Part shown: one piece after another, positions 50,989 to 62,104 of the stretch
Layout: every line of letters begins with the position of its first letter
Position numbering within the stretch: position 1 is the first letter of the stretch
DNA from: Terebella lapidaria
Taxonomy: Eukaryota > Annelida > Polychaeta > Terebellida > Terebellidae
Assembly (NCBI GenBank): GCA_949152475.1
Contig: CASCJZ010000014.1
Coordinates: forward strand, 62,001 to 126,000
Direction of reading: 5' to 3'
Length of the DNA: 64,000 nt
Program-made: the position numbers and the translations under genes
Notes under the pieces: model-generated
What the model was told of the DNA's origin: nothing
The model's input: the letters and a program-made list of their open reading frames with translations, nothing else
Database searches by the model: none

Positions 50989-53900
50989 TTATAGACATGT
51001 CAGGCGAGTTTTAGCAGATCTCTGGGTGTCGTGATATGAAACTCCGGTATAATTCCGTTTTAAGGGTCGCAATGTTAGGTTGACTGAGTATGGAGCTGCT
51101 CCAATCCCACCTGTGTTCCCTTTCTTGGATACCGATGACTGTCCAAGAATTATCGAGTTCATTGATTTTGCATACTGTGCATAGTTTGGATTCGAACTCG
51201 CTCCATTGTGCAGGCCTATTAAAGTGCAAAGAGTACAACATCATAAATGGACATCTAGTGATGTTTGAAAACAACATACACATGTTACCAATTCCTACAT
51301 CAACATTGCCCATAAGCTAACCTCTTTGTTGACAAAAGGTGTTCTCTATAACATCACTGTTGAGTCTTGATGGTGTGATGGAGCTTCCTGGATTCTGCCT
51401 TTGACGGATGTTCACCAACTGGATGAAGCCTGTGATACAACTGTCCAGGTCTTCTCGTGCCTCAGCAGTCATCAACAGTGTTGTGTTATTTCTGGGGTGT
51501 TTGGCGATTACTGCTGTTTCCCAGTCCTTGAACCACTGGTTCACCTTTTGTAGGGTCTCAATACGAGGATCATCGACATTGTATAGTGGTCGTGGGTCTC
51601 TGAAAACCTCAATCAAGGCACTGGTCTGTGTGATGAGTTCAATACACGGATCCAGGAATTTTCCTTTGTGACCCAGTGACACTTTCATATCATACATTAG
51701 TTGCAACATGTCTTTATTGAGTACATCTTCCGCCAAATGATTGCGCATTTTGTCCGCATTGTCTAGTCGGAGATGTTCTAAGGTCAGTCTGTGATGGATC
51801 TTGATGGGACTGGATTGATTGTGTTCATAAGCCTCCCACCACGTTTGCCATCGAATTGGTTGGCCTCTGTTTGACTCAATTTTCCGAGTGCCCGATTGGC
51901 TGCTGTTATACAGACTGTTCCTGATCTTTTTTATCGTGTGGGAGTAATCCATGATGAAAACCATTTTTTTGCTTGGATCGACCGGGTTGTATGCAAGAAA
52001 GGATTCCTGAGAGGGTGATGCTGGGAAATGAATTTTCATAAATTGTCTGTTAGTCAGGGCACCGTCCATGTTTGTGTAGAGCACATCGAACCCATATGAG
52101 GCAAGTTCCTGAACGGCATCCCAGAAAGTTATGTACAAGTCGGTAGCAGTTGCTTGTGTACATGGGTAATGTGCAATGGGAAATCTGAACCCATCAAATC
52201 CGAGATATAGTAGTTGCAAAACATGGGTTGCTAGTACTCGTTTGGAATCTTGTTTGTGTATCAACTGCAGTGAATCTGCTTCATTACCAAGGGATGCGAA
52301 TCCCACAAGTTTATATCCTTCTGCACTGCGCACCATTTGTAAATCGGGTTGTATGGCCATTTCGTCCAATATCAATCCCCCCTTCCTGTTACTAGCCGAT
52401 ATTTTCAACCGCTCTGCTTCAGCGTGCATCCAAATGAATGTGCTATCTTGTAACCCTAGGAACGAAAGACACAAGATAATTTGGGTTGATTGAAGGTCTG
52501 ACTGAAGACCTTCATAACATATATCATATAAGAGTAAAACTTTTGAAATTTGGTGTCACAAACTTTGTGATGTACTGTAAAAGAAGACGTTTGAGATGAA
52601 AATCAATTCCAGCTATGTCCATTCTACAGTACCGATTTTGCAAAACCTCACCAAAATGTTAGCACGATGAACCTAGTGTAAAGTTTGACGCCGCCTGCTT
52701 TCCTGAATCCTCACAGATAGTCCGCTCACCTTGGGTCACTGTGGGTGCACGCCCGCTATCCCGGATCCTCGCGGATAGTCCGCTCACCGAGGGTCACTGC
52801 GGGCGCAGTATTTACTTTAGGATGTTAACCAGGCAGCAGTCTGCCGAGCAAACCCTTACGTAAGGACATCACTCAGATACAGGATCATCACCATGGACAG
52901 CCCGACTGTCTGCCAGAGCCTGTGTAGCACCATCCCAGGGCGAGAGACCGGTGATCACAGGGACAAGTCCTGTTCCAGCACGGTCCCCCTCCTGGGCCCC
53001 CGATTAGAAATCGTCACCAGGGCCTTACATCCCATTTCTAACCGGACGGAAGGGACGTGGAGCTCGTGGTCGAGCTCACCCATTGTCCTCTCACTTTGCT
53101 AGCTCTGAGACCACTCTGAACACACAAATCGGCTTGGTAGTATTTATAACCCCAAGCACGAGACACGAGGGATGACGTAACACCATTGTTACAGTATAAT
53201 GGAGCGAGAGGATTAGAGAGCGTTACCATGCAACGAACATGCTTCGAACACGAAGCGGCCAAAACAAGAATAGTGTTAACAATGAAACTCCTGCCGTGAT
53301 CTTTGGGCAAATCGCCACACTAGCATTTAGCATGTGCTAGGCCAACTTCGCCTGACCTAGCATCGTGCGATTTGATGCTAGCATCGTGTGTGCAAGCATC
53401 GCCTGATGCTAGCATTGCTTCTTGGCACTGTGGCACACTAAACGCATTTTTTTTTTTGTGAAGGTCAGTATATGCTCGCATATGCTCACAAGCACATGGT
53501 TGAATGGTTTATAGAAAGTCTGTATTTTGTACATCGTATTGGCAATTGCAGTGTTCAAGTTCAGTTCATATTAGAGTCTGTATTTGCATCTGAAATATAG
53601 GATGTGCGCATCTGTGCGAGACAATGCTCGGCTGTTCGACTGAGACAGCAGCCTGATGCATTGGCTTCATGCCTCCTCCACTGTTCGCACTGTGCGAATT
53701 CATGTTAGCACCGAGTCACATGTAATTGCACGGGCTAGCAATTAGCATGGCTAGTGAGGTTTTGTGAAATCGTTACTGTAACTAGACGTCAATGCCTAAA
53801 GGCCTTGGAGACATTTCAGGATGAAAAAACAAATTGCTGGTTCAGGAATAACATGACGAAAGTCCCATTTACATGATGAAAGTAACATGACAAAAGATAT

Positions 53901-55471
53901 ATCTAAGACATATCTGTCTAGGGCGACGATTCCGAAACTGACCCTCTAGTAAGCACTGTTTCTGAGATATCGATGAAAATAAAAAATGCAGGCTCAGCTG
54001 AAAATATCGCAGGTCAAGGTCAAACTCAATACCCTTCAAGCCTAGAATAGTTTTAGTTTCAAAATAATGTCTGTTTTGTTATAGATCGCACCGTTTCCGA
54101 GATATCGATAAAAATGAAAAATGCCGACTCAGCATAAAAATTTCAGGTCAAGGCCTGCCTCGAAATGGATAGGATTCTTCTCTGTTATTATACGAACCAC
54201 CATGCAAAGTCCCGCAGTCATTGCCCAAATACTCCTTGCAATATCATGCCGAAATCGGACAGATTGATTTCATCTTCACGGACCCTGGAGCCAGCTCAAA
54301 AACAAATAGATTCTTCTGCACAACATTATTAACCAACAATAAACATTTGGCAAAGATACATTGAGGCAAACTGAACTCATCGTATGGCAACCAACAAGTG
54401 AAGGAGAAGAAGAAATTTTCTTTTGACAAAACCATAAAGGCATTTCTGCTGAAATGCATTAATTAGATAATGGTATATCAGTAGTTCAGTAAAGAAAATA
54501 CCAGATTCTTGTGGCACTGCGTTTTTATACATGGACAAGAGACGACCAGATGGTAATCTTAGAAACGAGGAGTTGGCCAGTTCTTTGTATGTTCCAGGAC
54601 TTCGAGCATACAGACATAGGCATAGTTGAATCATCTCTCTGCTCCACTTAGTAGACCTCTTGTCTTTCATCTCACATGCAGCTTTCTGCTCCAAAATCAT
54701 GTCCTTGAACTGGTCTGGGCATTTTGGAAGAATGATATTCAAAACATCTTTCAGGTCATCCTTGTCAAGATCTCCTATGTCCAAGGGAGTGCTGCGCACC
54801 GGTTCACACATTTTCATCCCCTGACATGGCCTGCAACAGTTTGATTTGGACAGAGGAGACACACATGTCAAACACTGTTTTGTCCTCATTCTCCCAACTG
54901 GATTTTCATCACCAGGGATCAGCCAGCTCTCGACGTAACTTGATTTAACTGAAACAGTGTGTGGCCTCTCCTTGCCTGTGCACAACTTGAGTTTGTCTAC
55001 GAATATCAGTGTTTCAATGATTGTGCAAATTGGTAGCTGTTCACTCAGTCCGAATCGACCCACGTCCAAACGATTTTCGCCAACTGACAGTGACCAATTT
55101 CCGTCTGGATGCAGGACAACAGTTTTAACGACCTCGTGTCCATTGACGTAGTACATTGTTGGCAACAGAATGGTCACAGTTTCTTGCGACCACGACACAA
55201 AGTAGTTTTGTTGGTTGAGGTCCAAGTCTGATAACTTGGTTGTCATTTGTTATCACCAGGGATAAACTGAATTCCTGCGTAATAGTATTTCACTTTCTTT
55301 CCATGTCGTTTCTGGGTTACTTTTGGCTTGAAGACCTTCTGCATGTACTGACCGAATATCTTACTGTTTACTGGCGTGTGTCCATCAAACAACATTTGTT
55401 CTCTGTATGAGTAGTAAACTTCTTCCTGGCAAACACTGCCATCTGACTTGCGCTCAAGGTTGGACAATATC
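50989..55471 (-). CDS. Transposase: RFX-like winged helix + cysteine cluster + P-element/THAP9-like catalytic core
   Basis: Minus-strand exons, 5' to 3': 55471-55243 region, continuing in another frame to 54502; then 52455-51322; then 51215-50989. The last two junctions (TCTG|GT...TAG|GG and AGAG|GT...TAG|GC) restore ESGLQDST and CQQRGLHNG in frame. The N-terminal part, EVYYSYREQM...NSKIFGQYMQKVF...KKVKYYYAGI, matches the RFX DNA-binding fold. Next comes a cysteine cluster CLTCVSPLSKSNCCRPC, then a helical KWSREMIQLCLCLYARSPG block as in THAP9. The core has GLILDEMAI, LYTNMDGALTNR, IMDYSHTIKKIRN and SDVIENTFCQQRG, which correspond to the acidic residues and DxxHxxK-RN signature of P-type RNase-H-fold transposases. 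The RFX frame ends in a stop overlapping the ATG of the next frame by 4 bases (55243-55246): a one-base indel in an A run, or a tiny intron. A 5' exon is probably missing. Confidence 0.8.
52456..54501 (-). other. 2-kb intron of the transposase gene, with GC-rich repeats
   Basis: Contains two tandem ~55-bp copies with GATAGTCCGCTCACC (52720-52800), a GC-rich block to about 53300 that I could not assign, many GCTAGCATCG-like words (53320-53420), and two direct copies about 130 bp apart that share GAGATATCGAT-AAAAT-AAAAATGC (53965 and 54095). No exon signal. The block may be a foreign insertion, since the other introns of both genes are under 300 bp. Confidence 0.5.
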
Positions 55472-56856
55472 CTATGAATAAAAGTCATGACATGCATGAG
55501 GACACTGTACTGAATCCTACATTAATTGTGACACATACCATCCCCTTCCCTTTCTAAAAAAACAATCTCGAACAAAAAGAAATCAGCCTAAGGGCTAAGA
55601 TACTTTACCAGACAATGGTAAATTGACAAAGACAATTTTTAGTTCATTAATTCTTCACTTGAATGGTCGTTCTGAGGTTTCGGTATAGTTAGAAAATCAG
55701 TTTGTGGGACTATCCCATAATATCACCATGTCCAAATTTGGGCGTTTATCAACGAAAATGGCTGCCCAGTATTTTATTTCAAAATTTCAGAAAATTTTCA
55801 CTGTAAACTTTACAATTTTTTTCTATTATCAATAATTGACATTTCTCAAAGTTGAAAAAACAATAAACAAATTCTTAAAATATCAGTTTGTGAAGACTAT
55901 CCCTTCGTATCAATACAAAGTTTTGGAAGATTTCATTAAATGATCTCAACGGAGAAGACGTTCGAATATTGCAAAGCCCAAAATGGGGTATTTTTCAGCA
56001 AATATGGTCTCCATCTTGAAAACAATGCGAAAATTATTATTAAAACCCCCCTCAGTCTTAGACTATTTTAGAGAGATTTGACTGTAAACTTTTAGGGAAA
56101 AAATGTGGACGGTGGACGAAGGGCGATGGATGCAACACCATGCCAATAGGTTAGCAGATCAAAAGGTTCAATAGCCTAAAAACAGGCAAAATACGAAAGA
56201 ACAGTTTGGACATATAGGGACACGTATTTTTCCCCTTCATTATTTCATAGACTTATATTTATTTGTTGGTACCCTAAAATAGTCGATAGGCCTACACACT
56301 TTGACAAGTTCATTATTGTTAAACAATGCATTTTCAGCAAACTGGGTGAAGCAGCGAGAATATAGTGTGCAAATATACACTAGTGTTCTTACCAAGTAAC
56401 AATCATTTTTGCGTATGGTTCATGTAGTTTTTGCAAATTCAAATTTCCCTCTGCCGTCTGCGACCCTCATTGGGCAAAGTATACCGTAATTCCTTCACTT
56501 TATATTTTTGCATTAGTCCCCTAAATGCGTGAAAGATAATCGCAGAAAACCAAAGTCAGAAAAATAACGTAGGTTGCTATAGTTTATTATGCACTAACGA
56601 CAGTATGTGATACGGCATAAGTATGCTTGAGTGCATGACTGAATGTATGTAGGCGTGAAATAAAATATTGCCGTACGTGTGCGAACGCGCAATTGTGGTA
56701 GCCAAAAAAGCTTGTTTCTTCAAATGTCAATGTAATTAATTCAACAAGAGTTTGTTGACAATTATTTCACTGGGAATAAACATAGAGATGTCATATATTG
56801 CTAAGTATTATTATCAACGTAGTATTTGAATTTCCATGTAAACTTACTTCAAAGTA
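55472..56856. other. 5' region of the transposase gene with decayed dispersed repeats
   Basis: Should hold the transposase promoter and any first exon, but no frame could be linked. 55690-56170 contains repeated ATCAGTTTGTG-GACTATCCC words (55697, 55884), ATGGCTGCC/ATGGTCTCC stretches and a GGACGGTGGACGAAGGGCGA tail, typical of old dispersed repeats in marine invertebrates. Confidence 0.4.
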
Positions 56857-57409
56857 TTATTTATTCACTGCGGTGCAGCACGATGCATCATGTGACCGCT
56901 GAAATGTTCTGGTGTTTTATTGACAGAAATCTTGTCGAAATCCTCTAAACGTCTACGTCTTGGACGGAAGTCTGCGAAAAACTTGTTCAATTTAGGAAGA
57001 TATCATCACTGGGAGTTATTTAATGTACGGGTTTTGGTATGTACGATGAGATGATTGGCAGTAAAGTCGTGATCTTTGTAATTTTTGGGCTTGCGAGTGT
57101 CATGAAGGAGTGTAGAAGACGCGGGAAAAGGGGGTGGTAGCTTCATTCCGATGGTCATATCCCCGTGTACAAGTGCCCAATTGTTGATGTTAAGGTCTTT
57201 CCTGGTTGAGAAAAGACAAACGAAGTATACTGTGAAAGAATTTCGTTTTTATTCGTATTATTTCTGTCACAGCAGCGCATTGAATTCATCATCACAGTAT
57301 CTGAAATCAACGTTCGTTTCATACCTTCTTGTTTTTTTACTCCTGATGCCCCCCCCCCCCCCCCCCCCAACCCACTCCCTCGCGCCTGTCCTGAGACAAA
57401 TGCCTGTGA
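56857..57409 (-). repeat. Right terminal inverted repeat (~553 bp) with 6-bp target duplication
   Basis: Inverted copy of 46063-46618, ending ...ATGCCTGTGA at 57409 and followed by CCGGCT (57410-57415). Contains the C run 57349-57368 that mirrors the G run of the left arm. Confidence 0.95.
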
Positions 57410-58479
57410 CCGGCTTACCTGCTTACGCCGGCTTGTAACACCACTCCAAACAAATACAACCGTAAATAACCGGATGTTGACAAGGCCACAATACCGTACT
57501 TGTGCGTATATTATGGATTATGAAATTGATCATGGCCCTAGAGTAATAGGGATCTGCATACAGGTGTTTTGAATAGTCCAATATGGTGAACGGTGATGAA
57601 ACGGTATTTTCGTGTAATTTGACACCATGAAATGGGCGATAGATCTGATTAAGTTAGCCCTGTGGCATGGCCTACAAATACAATGATTTTTCAACGCAAG
57701 TAGTAATAACTATTTTTTTTTGCCGAAGCACTATTATTTTTCTGTAACATATATTTCGGCAATAACCAGTTGATATGAAAACACCCTTAAATGACTAATA
57801 TATTCCAGAAAAAATATATCATAATCCATGGCATGTCATAATTATCAGCGAAATATTGCCTTGGTCCTTTTGTAACCTGAGCACGGTTAAAATGGGAAAA
57901 TTCCAAGTAGAATTATCTGTATGGAGATGATTATTTAAAACAGTTTGTTTGTTCCTCTGATTTACCATATAGTCCAGTTGCCAAATGACTATTTTCTTGT
58001 GAAGCATGTTTTGGCGTCATTATGAACTTTTTTTGTTGATTCATCATCTCTGGGCATTCCTGAGTCAGAATCAGCCGGGTGCCACCTTGGCACCCTTGGG
58101 GAATTTTTTTCAGAGCCGAAAAACAAAATGGCTGCCACCGAATACCGCTGAATTTACTTCTTTGACAATATCTCCGCTTCTAGGCCACTTAGAAGCACAA
58201 ACTTGGTGTCTACTACTAGGTTTTCATGGTCAAGGAATCCAAATATAATACTGCCAAACTTGTATACATAACAGCTTATCCGGTTTTCGAGACTGACGAA
58301 CCCGATTCTTAAAAAAAATTGGTTCTGCTCAAGTCATATGTATTTTCCACTTTAATTAACAATCTTGGTGTTCACTACTGGGTTAGTGAATCCATAGTAC
58401 TGACCCAACAAAAGCTGTATGATTTTTACTCATCAACTGTTACATGTGACAACACTGTGGGCCATTTACAGATCATAAC

Positions 58480-58800
58480 TTGATCAGTCATCATTATCGC
58501 CTTCCTGAACAGGTTTCTTCTTTGTATATTCGTTGCAACAATCTTGGCTTAAAAACAGCCACGGAACTTTGAACAGCACATCTGTTGTTGAGCAGCGGAC
58601 TTCCACAAAACTTGCATTCGAGCACGATGTACATGCTGAGCAAAGGCATTTTGTGATGGGGCAATACCTTCAGTTTTGCAGCTGATGTGATCTTCGAGTT
58701 TGCCATCTTCACTTTCCGTACAAATGTCGGTAAACAGACTTTGATCACTTCTCCGTTTGGAACAATAACAGGCAGCAATAAAGGCAGTCGTTGTTCTTAG
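58480..58800 (-). pseudogene. 3' remnant of a cysteine-rich (CXC-like) gene, left arm
   Basis: On the minus strand, a translated stretch near 58690-58570 reads like APSQNAFAQHVHRARMQVLW, the helix that precedes a cysteine-rich tail in a large family of invertebrate transposon-associated proteins. Compared with the right-arm copy (60371-60811), the middle with the cysteines is missing, though flanking DNA still aligns (GAACCTGTTCAGGAAG-like end). It is broken in several places. Function unknown. Confidence 0.5.
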
Positions 58801-59045
58801 TTAACCAAGTTGGTTGAGGCGATGTCCTCCCATATGGGACTTCAATGGTGAGGCATTCACAAACAGATATCAAGATACAACATTGCACAGTATGGCCAGC
58901 ATAATATACCGTTTGGGGTGCTGTGAGCTGATCACACTCTGGGGAAGGCCATTTCACTCAGGTGTTGTGCCGGAATAAATGACTGGTACATGTTGACAGT
59001 TGTTTGATATTGTGCGAACTGCTGATCGTTTGGTCGCCTGGTCCT

Positions 59046-60060
59046 TGTCTGAGACAACTCAGAAGGATGATGGTCAATCCATTGGCCATCTTATAGAAAC
59101 GGGTCAGCGTCATTCTCCTTCTCCACTCCGTGATTGATATCCATCCGAGGTCATTAGGAATAGCTGTAATGCTGTCTGAATGACGATTGTCATAGGGCTC
59201 GTTTGCTAGAAATCTGGCCGCAGATCACTGAACCTTTCCAAGCTGGTTTTATAGCTTGGCCTGATGTGGGCACCGGACCACACAGCAATATTAAATGAGG
59301 ACAGATGAGAGCGAAATTTTTCCTTTGGCTTGGATGGCTTGTCACATCGAATAAGGTTCCTACAAAGGAAGCATAATGCCAGAGTCGCCGTCGTTTATGG
59401 GTTATCATCCTGTACTGTCCTGCCACCTATGGAATATTGATACATGTAGGTAGCAATAGGTTTTGTGGCCAGTGAAATTCTTACAAAGTAACAGTTTTCA
59501 GTATTGAAATCCATTTTCCTTTTGTGAATTCAGGCTACCAGTCTGTCAATGTCATTATGAAACAGAATGTGATCCTCAAAGATCGAACAAATATCTGCAC
59601 GCAGCCTAGTGGTTGATGTTAAATTTATCGTGATGTCATCTATGAAGAGTAGAAACAGCAGGTACTAAACATTCAGAAGCCAGATTTCCATCCACGTAGA
59701 TCTTTTGGGTTCACTGATCCTTAAATGAACCAATCCATAGAAGATGTTTGTTTCTGATTCCATAATAGTCCAGTTCTGCTTTTTAGTCTGGAGTGTAGGA
59801 CCCGATCATGTGTCTTGCTGAAGTCTAGTATGGTCATATGTACTTGTTTGAACCTGTTTGGGGAGAATCGCAATGATGATTGCGTGAATCGCAATGATGA
59901 GTTGGGAATGATGATATGGACATTTAGCTCGGAATCTGTGTTGGCAGTGGACTAGGATATTGTGTTCGTCAAAATGGTCCATCATGTTGCTCACCAGAAT
60001 ATGTTCCATCACTTTGCAAATCACGGTAGTGCCGCTATATCTTTATCACATCCACACTGG
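59046..60060 (-). pseudogene. Decayed non-LTR retrotransposon (RT fragment)
   Basis: Minus-strand pieces in changing frames read like a reverse transcriptase and its C-terminal part: CKVMEHILVSNMMDHFDEHN with QHRFR (59960 region), a TILDFSK remnant of motif A near 59820, FLLFIDDI near 59650, and a C-terminal stretch near 59200-59390 like SGQAIKPAWKGSVICGQISS. The order fits a CR1/jockey-type ORF2. Several frame shifts, stops and a loss around motifs B and C make it dead. It lies between the inverted arms. Confidence 0.6.
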
Positions 60061-60210
60061 GACCACATTAGCTTTCCCCCAGCATTCGTCAAACTGCTCA
60101 AACACACCGAAGCATAGCTAAATATATGCCAGGTGTACATGTCTCAATGGGGTAGGTGGGTGTGACACTGTGTACTACAGTATCTGTTTGGCATTGGAAA
60201 GGCCACAGCA

Positions 60211-60811
60211 TTGAAGACCCCCAAGAGGGGAAATCACCTAATCTCAATTGGTCAACCAGAAGCAGATGAAACAAACCTGATGCCAGAAACGACTGCTTCT
60301 TTTGCTGCCTATCATGGTTTCAAACTGAGAGATGATATGTTTGTTCACCACCATCCTGTGAAGAACACATTAGCCTCGAAACTGAAGGTATTGCCGCTAT
60401 CACAAGATGACTTTGTTCATCATCTACATCGTACTCAATTACAATTCTCATGTATAAATCCGCTGCTCAATCAGATCCTCCACACTTTGATCCGACCCGA
60501 TATGGTCGGAATACAGATGGAGACGGCACAACATGCGTCCAACCCCGCTTCCAACTGGTGTATACACTGTACCTGTCGCCATTCTACAAACAGTCGAATG
60601 TGGATGCTCCACCAGCCGGCCATATTACACTGGGAGATGTGGCTGTGTAGTGCCACAGATGTCTTGTTCAAAGTTATGTGCCTGTTATTCTGGACCAGAT
60701 TGTTGCAATGAACATACCAAGGAAGAACCTGTTCAGGAAGATGATGTTGATGTCGGCTCAAGTTATGAAGAATTGCCAATGACTTGTGACGTTGCCACAT
60801 GTAACACCTAA
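60211..60811 (+). pseudogene. 3' remnant of a cysteine-rich (CXC-like) gene, right arm
   Basis: Plus-strand frames together resemble the C-terminal part of a common invertebrate transposon-associated protein. A helix LPLSQDDFVHHLHRTQLQ (60391 region) comes first, then SDPPHFDPTRYGRNTDGDGT in another frame. A cysteine-rich tail follows at 60599-60706, with CGCSTS, RCGCVVPQMSCSKLCACYSG and CC, like tesmin/CXC-type zinc-binding repeats. Frame changes between the parts show it is broken. An acidic end (EEPVQEDDVDVG) follows. It points outward toward the right arm end. What the intact protein does is not established. Confidence 0.5.
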
Positions 60812-61516
60812 TTTAATAGTGAAAACATATTGTCATATTTATTGTCATTGATTTATTGAGCCTGAATGCATAGTAGTGGACAGCAATAAATTTTGTACTG
60901 AGTGGCAAATGCATGAGCATTTAATGACTTGACCAAAACCAGATTTTTCAAATATCTGGGTGGTTAATCTCGAGAATCTGATGAGCTGTTATATATACAA
61001 GTTTGGCAGTATTATATTTGGATTCCTTGACCATGAAAACCTAGTAGTAGACACCAAGTTTGTGCTTCTAAGTGGCCTAGAAGCGGAGATATTGTCAAAT
61101 TAGTAAATTTAGCGGTATTCAGTGGCAGCCATTTTGTTTTTCGGCTCTGGAAAAAAATCCCCAATGGTACCAAGGTGGCACCCGCCTGATTCTGACTCAG
61201 GAATGCTTAGAGATGATGAATCAGCAAAAAAAGTTCATAATGACGCCAAAACATGCTTTTCTGCTGTTCTGCTGGACTAATATGAACGCCAAAAATTCAG
61301 ACATGCAGAAAATATGGTAGGTTCAGATGCGTTGATGCAATAAGACATTAAAATTATGATGTATTTAAAATAAAATATCATCTCTAAATACGTATGATTC
61401 TACTTAATTCTTGGCAGATTTAATATTTATTGACATGATACACTGAAATAGGTGTATCTCTTTTGTCTTGATATGATTACCAGCTGGTCTGTCAAGTTTT
61501 TCTATACGGTACGATT

Positions 61517-62104
61517 CGAGGAGTTTTAGCGATATTAGGTTACAAGAGGACCACCACCTTATACTGAAAATCATCGATATATTTTTAAATAATGCATTGT
61601 TTCTCAAGAAAATTGCATGACATGTTGACTATATGATATGCTTTTGGATTGTCATATTCGATTCACTTGAAATAACGTTCAAATAGAAAAAGGCTTCGAG
61701 ATCGGTTTACGAGAATAGGTGTATTGAAACTGTATACCATATAATGCATTTTTTGCGGGACATAAAAATTCTCGAAATTTAGAATGGTATTGCGAAAAAT
61801 ATCTGCAGTATATATCTTTAGGACCATTGGAAGGTGTTTAAACGATTTTTTCTGCTTAGCTGAATCATTATAATTAGGGCATGTTACCAAAGGACCAGTA
61901 GTATTACTACTGAGTTTATATATAGCACGTCGCACAACATTGATGAAGTTTGTCTTGATGACATGAAGCAGGTACTTTATATGTGCAACTTCAGTAAATG
62001 TGTAGTTTATTTATTCAAAAATACTATTAAAAAAATCAAAATATGTGTCAGGTTACCAAAGGACCATCGGAAAATAAGAAGGTAGTAGTAGTAGTAGTAG
62101 TAGT
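61517..62104 (+). repeat. Dispersed repeat, copy 2, ending in (TAG)n
   Basis: Starts CGAGGAGTTTTAGCGATATT then GGTTACAAGAGGACCACC. Continues with GTTACCAAAGGACCAGTAG (61884) and GGTTACCAAAGGACCATC (62051) and ends in TAG repeats (62082-62104). It matches copy 1 (12318-12927) in order and orientation. A stray GGTCCTTTTGTAACC at 57855 may be a displaced end, separated by the inverted-arm element. Confidence 0.6.

Larger units (their letters stand above)
46063..57409. mobile_element. 11.35-kb DNA transposon with PIF1-PHD helicase and RFX-DDE transposase genes
   Basis: The terminal inverted repeats at 46063-46618 and 56857-57409 are almost identical, start TCACAGGCATTTGTCTCAGG, and are flanked by a perfect direct repeat CCGGCT (46057-46062 and 57410-57415). 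Between them are two spliced genes in convergent orientation: a helicase (plus, ending 50838) and a transposase (minus, ending 50989). No capsid, polymerase or integrase gene is visible, which argues against a Polinton. The transposase core resembles the P-element/THAP9 type, yet P elements normally make 8-bp (7-8) duplications. A helicase beside a transposase is, as I recall, also known in one lineage of Academ transposons, but those make 3-4 bp duplications. Near-identical arms suggest recent arrival. Family assignment is therefore open. Confidence 0.9.
57966..61285. mobile_element. Decayed element with long inverted arms carrying gene 3' ends
   Basis: 57966-58300 and 60940-61285 are inverted copies, with shared words such as GCATGTTTTGGCGTCATTAT, CTGAGTCAGAATCAG, AAAATGGCTGCCAC and GATATTGTCAAA in inverse. 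Similarity resumes further in, where each arm holds the 3' end of the same cysteine-rich gene pointing outward. Outer ends are roughly CATATAGTCCAG / CTGGACTAATATG; I found no sure target duplication. A LINE fragment lies between the arms. It is either one long-armed transposon or two copies of one element in opposite orientation. Confidence 0.65.

Noticed and set aside
46063-57409. Polinton or Helitron identity for the large element
   Set aside because: The 6-bp duplication recalls Polintons and the PIF1 helicase recalls Helitrons. But the ends do not start AG, no polymerase, integrase, capsid or Rep domain is visible, and Helitrons lack long TIRs and target duplications.
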